Origin: Streptomyces aureocirculatus | GTDB lineage: Bacteria; Actinomycetota; Actinomycetes; Streptomycetales; Streptomycetaceae | DNA: 64,000 bases | Reading direction: 5' to 3' | Assembly: GCF_000720475.1 (NCBI RefSeq) | Contig: NZ_JOAP01000012.1 | Coordinates: forward strand, 1 to 64,000 | Part shown: in pieces, positions 28,048-36,639 of the stretch | How the letters are laid out: each line of letters opens with the position of its first letter | Numbering within the stretch: position 1 is the first letter of the stretch | Notes under the pieces: generated by a model | Told to the model about the DNA's origin: nothing | The model's input: only the letters and a program-made list of their open reading frames with translations | Database searches by the model: none | Made by a program: the position numbers and the translations under genes

Positions 28048-30432
28048 TCAGTCGCCGGACGGGCTTGCGGGTGCCTTCGCGCCTGCCTTCAGGAAGCCGA
28101 TGTCCTGGTAGACGGGGGTTTCGAAGCCGAAGGCGCCCACGTTGGCTAGCTGGGGGCGGGCGGCCACCAGTTGGGGGCGCTGGTAGAGCGGGATGGAGCC
28201 TGCCGCCGCCCAGATCCGGGCGTCGGCCTTCTTCACCAGGGCGCGGTTCTCGTTCTCGTCCAGCTCACCGAGCGCTCGATCGAACAACTGATCGATATGG
28301 TCGGTGCCGACGCGGGTGTAGTTCTGCTCGACGTTCAGGGAGCCGTCCGCCGCGGGGACCGGCTTGGCGAAGATCGGGCGGGCGTCGGTGGCGGGGAAGG
28401 CGGAGGCGGGCCAGGAGTAGAGCGCCAGGTCGTACTGGCCGGACGCGATGTGGTCCTTGAAGTAGCTCTCGTCGGCGACCTTGGCGATCTCCGTACGGAC
28501 CCCGATGCGCTGCAGCATCCGCGAGATGCGGTCCGCGACACCGCGCAGCGGCTCCGAGCCCGCGCCGGAGGGGAGCACGAAGCGGAGGGTGAGCGGCTTG
28601 CCGTCCTTGGCGAGGGGGCCTTTGGCGGCAGCGGCCTCGGGGGCGGCGGTGCCCTTGGGGGCGTAGGCCCCCGGGGCCCCGCCCTGAGCCTGCTTCTCAC
28701 CCTTGGCCTTCGCCTTGTTCTCCGCCTTCGACCTGGACTTCTCGCCGGGGTCCTTCTTTTGCTCCTTGTCGGCTTCGCGCCGTGCGCCGAGGGTGTCGGC
28801 CTGGCGGAGCAGGACGGACTCCTGGTAGGCGGCGGCGTGGGTGGGAGAGAGCACGGGGGTGCCGGTGTCGCCCGGCTTGTGATCGTCTTCGCCGACGATG
28901 TACGTGCCGTCGTCGGAACCGGAACCGGAACCCGACCCGGACTCGGAGCCGGACCCCGACCCGGACTCGGCCCCTGACCCGGCCTCGCCTCCCGCCGTCT
29001 TCTCCTCTTCGTCCTCGCCCGCCCGTTCCTTGGCGGTGCCCTTCTCCTTCTTCCCCGTGACGGCGCCGGGGGTCCACCCGGCGTCGGCGAGGAGGGCTCG
29101 GGCCTCGGCGGCGTCCTGGTCGCCGAGAGCGCCGCTGTTGTCGGCGTACGCCTCCTGCCCGGCGAGCGCGAGGTGGCTGCCGACCGGCTCGGCGGGCAGG
29201 CCGAGGGGCTTCAGAACCGTTTCCGCGAGTTCGCCGCGGTCCAGGGCGCGGGCGACGGCGCGGCGGACGCGGTCGTCGGCGAGGGGGCCTTCGGAGCCGT
29301 TGAGGGCGAGCTGGGTGTAGGCGGGTTCGAGGGACTTGCGGACCACGTAGCCGCGCAGGCCCGCCTGCTGCTCGACGTACCGGGCGACGGCCTTGCGGGT
29401 CTTCTTGCGGGCGCGCTGTTCGGTGTCCGCGGCCTCCTCGTCGGAGCCGTGCGCGATCGCCCAGGAGCGCAGGGCCCTCGCGGGTGTGAGCCGCGCGCCG
29501 GGTCCGTGCGCGAGCCCGCCCTGGGCGTCCTTGTTGTCGCGGGCGGCGAGGGCGATGCGGTTCGCCTCGCCGGCGTCGATGTCGGCGAGGTCGACGCGGC
29601 CTTCGGCGAGGGCCGCGGCGCGCTGGCTCCGCGGTACGGAGCGCAGGACCAGCTTGTCGAGCTTGGCGGGGCGGCCCCACCAGCGCGGGTTCCGCTGGAG
29701 GGTGATCCGGCCCGCGGAGCGGTCGACGCCCTTCAGGGCGAAGGGGCCCGCGGTGACCTTGAGCTTGGTGCGCGCGCCGTCGTTGAAGGAGTCGGGGGTG
29801 CCCATGACTTCCTTCGGGTAGAGCGGCGAGAACAGGGACCGCCAGTCCGCGTAGGGCTTGTCGAAGGTGACGCGCACCTCCAGGTTGTTGCCGCCGCGCT
29901 CGATCTTGCCGATGCGGTCGTAGCCCGCGTTGCGGGCCGTCCAGTACGCGCTGTCCCTGCCGGACAGGGCGCGCCACTGGGCGGCGAAGTCGTCGGCGCC
30001 GATCTCGCGGCCGTTGCCCCAGACCGCCTGCTGGTTCAGCTTGTAGAGCACGACCTGGCGGGGTTCGCGCTCGACGACCTCCGCGGACTCCAGGAAGTCG
30101 GGGTTGCGCTGGGCCCTGCCCTGGGCGTCGATGCGGTACATCGACGGCAGTACGGCGCCCGCGACGCGGGTGGTGGTGGCGTCGGCGTCGGACTGGAAGG
30201 CGTTGAAGGTCTCGGGGAGCGCGTCGACGGCCCACTTCATGGTGGCGCCGTCGGCGATCAGGTCACGGGTCGCGGGGGCGATGTCCTGCCCGGCCGTCGG
30301 GGTGCTCGGCTCGTCGCCCGCGCCGCACCCGGTGAGGGCGGGCAGCGCGAGGACTCCGGCGGCGAGGAACACGGCGGAGCGGGCCGTGGCCGCCGGGCGG
30401 ACCGGTCGCGGCCTGGCGCGGTCGTGGGGCAT
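28048..30432 (-). CDS. Large family 5 solute-binding lipoprotein with low-complexity insert
   Basis: A 794-residue lipoprotein. The ATG at 30432 has GGAGG about eight bases upstream; the longer open frame to 31086 is spacer. The signal peptide ends in the lipobox LTGC (about residue 36). The SBP_bac_5 fold is visible (WGNGREIGADDFAAQWRALS). It is about 250 residues longer than the binding proteins of the two nearby operons because of an insert at about 460-640. That insert has a Gly/Ser/Glu repeat (GSGSGSESGSGSGSG), and Lys/Glu-rich and Ala-rich stretches. No permease or ATPase is adjacent, so it is an orphan binding protein. The last residues (SPSGD) are encoded by a dispersed intergenic repeat. 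Confidence 0.9.
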   Translation of the reverse strand: MPHDRARPRPVRPAATARSAVFLAAGVLALPALTGCGAGDEPSTPTAGQDIAPATRDLIADGATMKWAVDALPETFNAFQSDADATTTRVAGAVLPSMYRIDAQGRAQRNPDFLESAEVVEREPRQVVLYKLNQQAVWGNGREIGADDFAAQWRALSGRDSAYWTARNAGYDRIGKIERGGNNLEVRVTFDKPYADWRSLFSPLYPKEVMGTPDSFNDGARTKLKVTAGPFALKGVDRSAGRITLQRNPRWWGRPAKLDKLVLRSVPRSQRAAALAEGRVDLADIDAGEANRIALAARDNKDAQGGLAHGPGARLTPARALRSWAIAHGSDEEAADTEQRARKKTRKAVARYVEQQAGLRGYVVRKSLEPAYTQLALNGSEGPLADDRVRRAVARALDRGELAETVLKPLGLPAEPVGSHLALAGQEAYADNSGALGDQDAAEARALLADAGWTPGAVTGKKEKGTAKERAGEDEEEKTAGGEAGSGAESGSGSGSESGSGSGSGSDDGTYIVGEDDHKPGDTGTPVLSPTHAAAYQESVLLRQADTLGARREADKEQKKDPGEKSRSKAENKAKAKGEKQAQGGAPGAYAPKGTAAPEAAAAKGPLAKDGKPLTLRFVLPSGAGSEPLRGVADRISRMLQRIGVRTEIAKVADESYFKDHIASGQYDLALYSWPASAFPATDARPIFAKPVPAADGSLNVEQNYTRVGTDHIDQLFDRALGELDENENRALVKKADARIWAAAGSIPLYQRPQLVAARPQLANVGAFGFETPVYQDIGFLKAGAKAPASPSGD

Positions 30433-31106
30433 GACGGGTACCTCCGGGGGTTGCCCGGGCGCGCACCGCCCTGCCGGGACGGATGAGGGGCGGGGGTGTG
30501 GCGGCCGGATCTGATGACGTGGCGCCTTGCATATGTGCGCACTTGTGCACGGTTGGCGGTATTGCAAGCAAATATGGAGTTGATCACATCTATCGCCTCC
30601 ACTGAAGGGGACGGGGTGACGGGGGTGGGCGCGACACGGCGGCGACGGCGCGGAAGCCACCCGTGCGGCGCAACTCCCCGGGGCGGGGTGGCTCTCCTGG
30701 CGGGGCTTGCCCGGGGGGCGGGGTTCCCTCCCGGCGGGGCTTGCCGGAGGGCGGGGCTTGCCCGGGGGGGGCGGGGTGCCCTCCCGGCGGGGCTTGCCCG
30801 GGGGCGGGCTGCCCTCCCGGCGGGGGCGGGGTTTGCCGGAGGGCGGGCGCTTGCCGGAGAAGGGACGGCGTACGCCCCCGTGGTGACCGGAACGCTCCCG
30901 CGCCGCAGATCGCGCTCCGCGCTCGTCCTCAATCGCCGGACGGGCTCTCTTCCGCCGGACGGGCTCTTCCCCGCCCACACCCCCGAAGGGGGCGAATCGG
31001 CGCGCATGGCTTCCCAAGCGGGATGTGACGCGCGACACTCGCAGGCGCATGAGCGTTTTGCGTGAGCGCAGCCACCGCACCCGCACCCCCTAAGCGAGGG
31101 CAAGTC
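30433..31106. other. Repeat-rich intergenic region between divergent genes
   Basis: About 670 bases with no convincing gene. 30500-30600 is AT-richer and contains GTGCGCAC and TTGCAAGCAA palindromes, probably the promoter zone of the lipoprotein gene. 30683-30860 is a degenerate G-rich tandem array of GGCGGGGCTTGCC-like units with long G-runs on the + strand. 30921-30968 holds two copies of the dispersed CGCCGGACGGGCTC element. The rest precedes the succinate dehydrogenase operon. Confidence 0.7.
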
Positions 31107-31430
31107 ATGGCTCTGCACGACGATCTGACGGCCATTCAACACTGTGTGGACGAGCTGGTCCGCACGGTGGGCAGGGTCGAACAGCGGGCCGGCACCGAGC
31201 TGGCCGGCGTCGACTTCCGCCGGGTCCGCATGGACACCGACCATCTGCGCGAGAGCGTCGCCCTGCTGCGCGCCGCCGCCGACACCACCGCCACGACCCC
31301 GTCATCACCGACCGCGCCCGCGAAGGCCCGCCCCGACCTCGTCACCATCCCCGACACGCCGTACGACCGTTCGCTGTGGACGGACTCGGACGACGAGGGC
31401 CTGGGCGCCCGCGACCGGCACGCGCCGTAG
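31107..31430 (+). CDS. Conserved-looking hypothetical protein upstream of the succinate dehydrogenase genes
   Basis: A 107-residue protein. The ATG at 31107 (MALHDDLTAIQHCVDELVR) has GAGGG seven bases upstream, better than the ATG-equivalent at 31062. Residues 1-60 look like an amphipathic or coiled-coil helix. The C-terminal half is Ala/Thr/Pro-rich and then acidic (LWTDSDDEGLGARD). The family is not recognised. It is followed after about 95 bases by the dehydrogenase membrane subunit on the same strand, so it may be co-transcribed. Confidence 0.68.
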   Translation: MALHDDLTAIQHCVDELVRTVGRVEQRAGTELAGVDFRRVRMDTDHLRESVALLRAAADTTATTPSSPTAPAKARPDLVTIPDTPYDRSLWTDSDDEGLGARDRHAP

Positions 31431-31525
31431 CCCCCCCGCACACCGGAACCGGAACCGGGCCCGAGCCCGGTCCGGACAAGCGGCGCCCGCCGCGATCCGC
31501 ACGTCGACGAAGGAGTGGAGCCTCG

Positions 31526-32359
31526 TTGGCCACTGGCACGGAACCCCATCTGAAGAAGGGCACGGCCCCCGGCGGCGTACGGCACGGCACGCGCGCCGCG
31601 ATCGCCGCTGCCCATTTGCGGACGGACCGCTGGTGGCTACAGCCCGCCGCGACCGCCGCCGGACTGCTCGCCTTCGTCGTGTACTCGACGTGGCGGGCGT
31701 TCGCGAACGCCGACTACTACGAGGCGCCCTACGTCTCGCCGTTCTACTCGCCGTGTCTCGCCGACAATTGCGAGCCGATGCGGAACGGCCCCAACTGGGA
31801 GATCCTCGGGAGCTGGTGGGGGCTGAGCCCCGCCCTGCTCATTCTCATCTTCCCGCTCGGATTCCGCCTCACCTGCTACTACTACCGCAAGGCCTACTAC
31901 CGCGGTTTCTGGGCGTCACCGCCCGCCTGCGCGGTCGCCGAGCCGCACGCCAAGTACACGGGTGAGACGCGTTTCCCGCTGATCCTGCAGAACATCCACC
32001 GGTACTTCTTCTACGCGGCGGTGCCGGTCGCGGGGATTCTTACGTACGACACCGTGCTCTCCTTCCGGAACGAGCACTACGAGTGGGGGCACGCCGGGCT
32101 CGGCACCCTGGTGTTCGTCGTGAACATCACCCTCATCTGGGCGTACACCTTCTCCTGCCATTCCTGTCGGCACATCGTCGGCGGAAAGCTCAAACACTTC
32201 TCGAAGCATCCGGTGCGCTATCGGATGTGGCGGTGGGTCGGCTGGCTGAACGGCCGGCACATGCTGCTCGCGTGGGCCTCCCTGATCAGCGTCGCGCTCG
32301 CGGACTTCTATGTGTATCTCATCGCCTCCGGCGCCTTCGACGACCCGACCCTCTTCTAG
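31526..32359 (+). CDS. Succinate dehydrogenase/fumarate reductase membrane subunit
   Basis: A 277-residue membrane protein. The TTG at 31526 is preceded by GGAG repeats (AAGGAGTGGAGCCTCG) and gives a sensible N-terminus (LATGTEPHLKKG). About five hydrophobic segments lie at 36-54, 92-108, 145-165, 183-205 and 235-255. Histidines in or near helices (NIHRYFFY, GRHMLLAW) could ligate heme or lie near the quinone site. SCHSCRH is an unusual CxxC segment. It resembles the actinobacterial anchor subunit found with SdhA/SdhB rather than E. coli SdhC/SdhD. It anchors the complex and passes electrons to quinone. Confidence 0.82.
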   Translation: MATGTEPHLKKGTAPGGVRHGTRAAIAAAHLRTDRWWLQPAATAAGLLAFVVYSTWRAFANADYYEAPYVSPFYSPCLADNCEPMRNGPNWEILGSWWGLSPALLILIFPLGFRLTCYYYRKAYYRGFWASPPACAVAEPHAKYTGETRFPLILQNIHRYFFYAAVPVAGILTYDTVLSFRNEHYEWGHAGLGTLVFVVNITLIWAYTFSCHSCRHIVGGKLKHFSKHPVRYRMWRWVGWLNGRHMLLAWASLISVALADFYVYLIASGAFDDPTLF

Positions 32360-32379
32360 CGGAACAAAGGGTGCTTCTG

Positions 32380-34320
32380 ATGTCTCAAGTGGAGCGACAG
32401 CAGTGGGATGTCGTCGTGGTGGGTGCCGGGGGTGCCGGTCTCCGGGCCGCCATCGAGGCGCGTGAGCAGGGCGCGCGTACCGCGGTGATCTGCAAGTCGC
32501 TGTTCGGCAAGGCCCATACGGTGATGGCCGAGGGCGGTATCGCCGCGTCCATGGGCAATGTGAATTCCGGTGACAACTGGCAGGTGCACTTCCGCGACAC
32601 CCTGCGTGGCGGAAAGTTCCTCAACCAGTGGCGCATGGCGGAGCTGCACGCGCGCGAGGCCCCCGACCGGGTGTGGGAACTGGAGACATGGGGCGCGCTC
32701 TTCGACCGCACCAAGGACGGCCGGATCTCGCAGCGGAACTTCGGCGGGCACGAATATCCGCGGCTCGCGCACGTCGGTGACCGTACCGGCCTCGAACTCA
32801 TTCGTACGCTGCAACAGAAGATCGTGGCGTTGCAGCAGGAGGACAAGCGTGAGTTCGGGGACTACGAGGCCCGGTTGAAAGTGTTCCAGGAGTGCACGGT
32901 CACGCGCGTGCTGAAGGATGAGAACGACGACGACGGCCGCGTCGCCGGTGCCTTCTGTTACGAGCGCGAGAGCGGGCGGTTCTTCGTCATCGAAGCGCCG
33001 AGCGTCGTACTCGCCACCGGCGGCATCGGCAAGTCCTTCAAGGTGACGTCGAATTCCTGGGAGTACACGGGCGACGGGCACGCGCTCGCGCTGCTCGCCG
33101 GGGCGCCGCTCCTGAACATGGAATTCGTGCAGTTCCATCCGACGGGAATGGTCTGGCCGCCTTCGGTGAAGGGAATCCTGGTCACCGAATCCGTCCGCGG
33201 TGACGGCGGGGTGCTGCGCAACTCCGAGGGCAAACGGTTCATGTTCGACTACATCCCGGACGTCTTCAAGGAGAAGTACGCCGAGTCGGAGGCGGAGGGC
33301 GACCGCTGGTACGAGGACCCGGACCACAACCGCCGCCCGCCCGAACTGCTGCCCCGCGACGAGGTGGCGCGCGCCATCAACGCCGAGGTGAAGGCGGGCC
33401 GCGGCTCACCGCACGGCGGGGTGTTCCTGGACGTGTCGACCCGGATGCCCGCCGACGTCGTCCGGCGCCGGCTGCCGTCGATGTACCACCAGTTCAAGGA
33501 GCTCGCCGACGTCGACATCACGGCCGAGGCGATGGAGGTCGGCCCGACCTGCCACTACGTGATGGGCGGCATCGCCGTCGAGTCCGACACGGCGGCGGCG
33601 CGCGGCGTGCCGGGTCTGTTCGCGGCCGGTGAGGTCGCGGGCGGCATGCATGGCTCGAACCGGCTCGGCGGGAACTCCCTCTCGGACCTCCTTGTGTTCG
33701 GGCGGCGTGCCGGTCTCCACGCGGCCCGCCACGCCGCCGCGCCGGGCGCCGCCCGCGTGGTGGACGACGCCCAGGTGGACTTGGCGGCGGCGGAGGCCCT
33801 GCGGCCGTTCAGCGCCGAGGGCCCGCGGGACGGCACGGTCCCGGAGAACCCGTACACCCTGCATCAGGAACTCCAGCAGACGATGAACGACCTGGTGGGC
33901 ATCATCCGCCGCGAGGGCGAGATGGCCGAGGCCCTGGACCGGCTCGCGGATCTGCGGCAGCGCGCCCGGCGGGCCGGGGTCGAGGGTCACCGCCAGTTCA
34001 ACCCCGGCTGGCACCTGGCCCTCGACCTGCGCAACATGCTGCTCGTCAGCGAGTGCGTGGCGCGGGCGGCCCTGGAGCGGACGGAGAGCCGCGGCGGGCA
34101 CACCCGTGAGGACCACCCCGGGATGAACCGCGACTGGCGCCGCGTGAACCTGCTGTGCCGACTCGCCGACCCGACCGGTGAGTTGACGGCGATGGATCCG
34201 GGCCACGGCCAGATCGCCCTCACCCGGGTCACCACCGACCCCATCCGTCCCGACCTGCTCGCCCTCTTCGACAAGGAGGAGCTGGTCAAGTACCTCGCCG
34301 AAGAGGAGCTCTACGAGTGA
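32380..34320 (+). CDS. sdhA: Succinate dehydrogenase/fumarate reductase flavoprotein subunit
   Basis: A 646-residue flavoprotein. The FAD-binding GAGGAGLRAA is at 15-24. The probable covalent FAD attachment His46 lies in KAHTVMAEGG. EFVQFHPTG and the catalytic loop SVRGDGGVLRN are present, as are the GGIAVESDTAAARGVPGLFA and GSNRLGGNSLSDLLVFG segments. The ATG at 32380 follows the anchor gene by 20 bases; a GTG nine bases earlier is in frame. It oxidises succinate (or reduces fumarate) in the membrane complex with its two neighbours. Confidence 0.95.
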   Translation: MSQVERQQWDVVVVGAGGAGLRAAIEAREQGARTAVICKSLFGKAHTVMAEGGIAASMGNVNSGDNWQVHFRDTLRGGKFLNQWRMAELHAREAPDRVWELETWGALFDRTKDGRISQRNFGGHEYPRLAHVGDRTGLELIRTLQQKIVALQQEDKREFGDYEARLKVFQECTVTRVLKDENDDDGRVAGAFCYERESGRFFVIEAPSVVLATGGIGKSFKVTSNSWEYTGDGHALALLAGAPLLNMEFVQFHPTGMVWPPSVKGILVTESVRGDGGVLRNSEGKRFMFDYIPDVFKEKYAESEAEGDRWYEDPDHNRRPPELLPRDEVARAINAEVKAGRGSPHGGVFLDVSTRMPADVVRRRLPSMYHQFKELADVDITAEAMEVGPTCHYVMGGIAVESDTAAARGVPGLFAAGEVAGGMHGSNRLGGNSLSDLLVFGRRAGLHAARHAAAPGAARVVDDAQVDLAAAEALRPFSAEGPRDGTVPENPYTLHQELQQTMNDLVGIIRREGEMAEALDRLADLRQRARRAGVEGHRQFNPGWHLALDLRNMLLVSECVARAALERTESRGGHTREDHPGMNRDWRRVNLLCRLADPTGELTAMDPGHGQIALTRVTTDPIRPDLLALFDKEELVKYLAEEELYE

Positions 34321-35165
34321 GTACGCGTACGCCTTCCGAGGCGGCTTCCGGCCCCGGCCCCGACGCGGGCGAAGGCGAGGACAAGGTCGCCGACGGGGGC
34401 GCCTACGACGCGCGCTTCCGGGTCTGGCGCGGCGACGTCGACGGCGGTGACCTGAAGGACTTCACCGTCCGGGTCAACGACGGCGAGGTCGTCCTCGACA
34501 TCATCCACAGGATCCAGGCCACCCAGGCCTCCGACCTCGCGGTGCGGTGGAACTGCAAGGCGGGCAAGTGCGGTTCGTGCTCCGCCGAGATCAACGGCCG
34601 CCCCCGGCTGCTGTGCATGACCCGCATGTCGGTCTTCGGCCGCGACGAGGTCGTCACGGTGACGCCGCTGCGGGCGTTCCCCGTGGTGCGGGACCTGGTG
34701 ACGGACGTGGGCTTCAACTACGAGAAGGCCAGGGAGGTGCCGTCGTTCGTACCGCCGAAGGACCTCGGTCCTGGCGAGTACCGCATGATGCAGGAGGACG
34801 TGGACCGCTCCCAGGAGTTCCGCAAGTGCATCGAGTGCTTCCTGTGCCAGGACACCTGCCATGTGGTGCGTGACCACGAGGAGAACAAGACGGCCTTCGC
34901 CGGGCCCCGCTTCCTGATGCGCGTGGCCGAACTCGACATGCACCCGCTGGACTCGGCGTCCGCGGACGGCCTGGACCGCAAGGCCACCGCCCAGGAGGAA
35001 CACGGCCTGGGCTACTGCAACATCACCAAGTGCTGCACGGAGGTGTGCCCCGAGGGCATCCACATCACCGACAACGCGCTCATCCCGCTCAAGGAGCGGG
35101 CGGTCGACCGCAAGTACGACCCGCTGGTCTGGCTGGGCAACAAGATCCGGCGGCGGCCTACGTAG
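34317..35165 (+). CDS. sdhB: Succinate dehydrogenase/fumarate reductase iron-sulfur subunit
   Basis: A 282-residue protein. The GTG at 34317 overlaps the flavoprotein stop as GTGA. The N-terminal ferredoxin domain has the [2Fe-2S] motif WNCKAGKCGSCSAEI (about 77-91). The C-terminal domain has CIECFLCQDTC (about 170-180) and CNITKCCTEVCPEG (about 234-247) for the [4Fe-4S] and third cluster. It transfers electrons from FAD to the membrane anchor. The TAG stop is embedded in a 10-bp inverted repeat. Confidence 0.95.
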   Translation: MSTRTPSEAASGPGPDAGEGEDKVADGGAYDARFRVWRGDVDGGDLKDFTVRVNDGEVVLDIIHRIQATQASDLAVRWNCKAGKCGSCSAEINGRPRLLCMTRMSVFGRDEVVTVTPLRAFPVVRDLVTDVGFNYEKAREVPSFVPPKDLGPGEYRMMQEDVDRSQEFRKCIECFLCQDTCHVVRDHEENKTAFAGPRFLMRVAELDMHPLDSASADGLDRKATAQEEHGLGYCNITKCCTEVCPEGIHITDNALIPLKERAVDRKYDPLVWLGNKIRRRPT

Positions 35166-35205
35166 ACAGCGACTGTCTACGTGGACAGCGGCGGTCTACG
35201 TAGAC
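35160..35205. promoter_or_regulatory. Cluster of GTAGACAG inverted repeats after the dehydrogenase operon
   Basis: ACGTAGACAG and CTGTCTACGT pair perfectly at 35160-35182 around CGA. A second element, GTCTACGTAGAC at 35194-35205, is a perfect 12-base palindrome. Several GTAGACAG or CTGTCTAC half-sites therefore lie within 50 bases. It could be the operon terminator, or an operator for the downstream esterase gene. Confidence 0.6.
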
Positions 35206-35296
35206 AGTCGGAAACCGCGGGTGGGGGTAATCCCCCACCCGGATTCTCCGGATTGCCTCCATGGTGGCGGGCGTACGGCGACGCCAGCATGGAGGC

Positions 35297-36574
35297 ATGG
35301 ACCTCATCGATCTTCGTATCACCCGTTCCCGCAGGAGCGCGCTCACCCTGGGCCTCGCGGTGGCGACCGTGCTGGCCGCCGGGGCCGCCGCGCCCGCCGC
35401 CGCGCACGGGGCGGCGGGGGCTCCCGTGCCGGACCGGCCGGGGGTGCGGGCCGTGCTGCCCGCGCCGACGGGACCGCACGCCGTCGGCACGTTCTCCACC
35501 CGCCTGGTGGACGCCTCGCGGCCCGACCCGTGGGTCTCGTCGCGGCCGCACCGGGAGCTGATGGTGAGCGTCTGGTACCCGGCGCGGGCCACCGGCGGAC
35601 ACCGTCTCGCGCCGTACATGGCCGCGGGAGCGGCGGCCCGCTGGGGCGCGGCGGAGCGGCACGGCATCCCCTCGGGCGCGGTCGACTGGGCGGGCATGCG
35701 CACGCACGCCCGTGAGGGCGCACCCCTGAAGAGGGCGGTCGCGCGGTCAGGGCACGGGGGACGCCTGCCGGTGCTCGTGTACAGCGCGGGCGCGGGCGAC
35801 CCGCGCACCTGGGGCACGTCCCTCGCCGAGGAGATGGCGAGCCGCGGCTACGTCGTGGTGACCGTCGACCACACCTATGAGTCGCCGGGCGTGCAGTTCC
35901 CCGACGGCTCCGTGACGGACGACAAGCCCGTGCGGGACGCGCTCGCGCAGGCCGGGCCCGAGGGGATGCCGCAGCTCCTGGAGAAGGTGCTCACGGTCCG
36001 CGTCGCCGACGACAAGTTCGTCCTCGACCGGCTCACGTCGCTGCCCCACGGCCTCGGCGAGGCGGTCGACACCCGGCGCGTCGGCATGTTCGGGCAGTCC
36101 GCGGGCGGGATCGCCACCGCCGAGACCATGTACGAGGACAAGCGCGTGCGGGCGGGTCTCAATATGGACGGCACCCTGGAGTACAACGGCGAACCCAACG
36201 GCACGAACCTCATGCCCGTCGCCCGGCACGGCCTCGACCGGCCGTTCGTCCTGATGGGCCGGGACGGCAGCGACCACACCACCGAGCCGTCCTGGGCCCC
36301 GTTCTGGAAGCACAGCACGGGTTGGAAGCGGGACCTGACGCTGCGCGGCGCGAAGCACCAGACGTACACCGACCTGGCGGCGGTCCTGCCGCAGGCCGGA
36401 GTGGGCCGCGACGTCGTCGAGAAGAACATCGGCACCGTCGACCCGGCCCGCGCCACCGCCGCCCAGCGTGCCTACGCCACCGCGTTCTTCGACCGCTGGC
36501 TCCGCGGCCGCGACAACCACCTCCTGGACGGCCCGTCGCCGCGCTTCCCCGAGGTCCGCTTCGTACAGCCGTAG
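35297..36574 (+). CDS. Secreted alpha/beta hydrolase, PAF-acetylhydrolase-like lipase/esterase
   Basis: A 425-residue protein with a Sec or Tat-like N-terminus: basic ITRSRRSALTLGL, a hydrophobic core, and a likely cleavage after AAAHG. The hydrolase part resembles the platelet-activating factor acetylhydrolase group (LMVSVWYPA, RLPVLVYSAG, YVVVTVDHTYES), with the nucleophile S268 in GMFGQSAGG. His in RGAKHQTYTD is the likely catalytic base. The start is uncertain: the ATG at 35297 has GGAGG almost touching it, and an ATG at 35261 is in frame. Substrate unknown; extracellular ester hydrolysis is the inferred role. Confidence 0.82.
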   Translation: MDLIDLRITRSRRSALTLGLAVATVLAAGAAAPAAAHGAAGAPVPDRPGVRAVLPAPTGPHAVGTFSTRLVDASRPDPWVSSRPHRELMVSVWYPARATGGHRLAPYMAAGAAARWGAAERHGIPSGAVDWAGMRTHAREGAPLKRAVARSGHGGRLPVLVYSAGAGDPRTWGTSLAEEMASRGYVVVTVDHTYESPGVQFPDGSVTDDKPVRDALAQAGPEGMPQLLEKVLTVRVADDKFVLDRLTSLPHGLGEAVDTRRVGMFGQSAGGIATAETMYEDKRVRAGLNMDGTLEYNGEPNGTNLMPVARHGLDRPFVLMGRDGSDHTTEPSWAPFWKHSTGWKRDLTLRGAKHQTYTDLAAVLPQAGVGRDVVEKNIGTVDPARATAAQRAYATAFFDRWLRGRDNHLLDGPSPRFPEVRFVQP

Positions 36575-36639
36575 CGCGTCGACCGCACCCGGAGTGCCCC
36601 CGGTCGCGGGCGGACAAAGCGGGTCATACGCTGACCGAT

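Noticed and set aside
30433..31086. N-terminal extension of the 794-residue lipoprotein frame
   Set aside because: A lipoprotein signal and a good ribosome site begin at 30432. The extension is Pro/Arg-rich spacer containing dispersed repeats.
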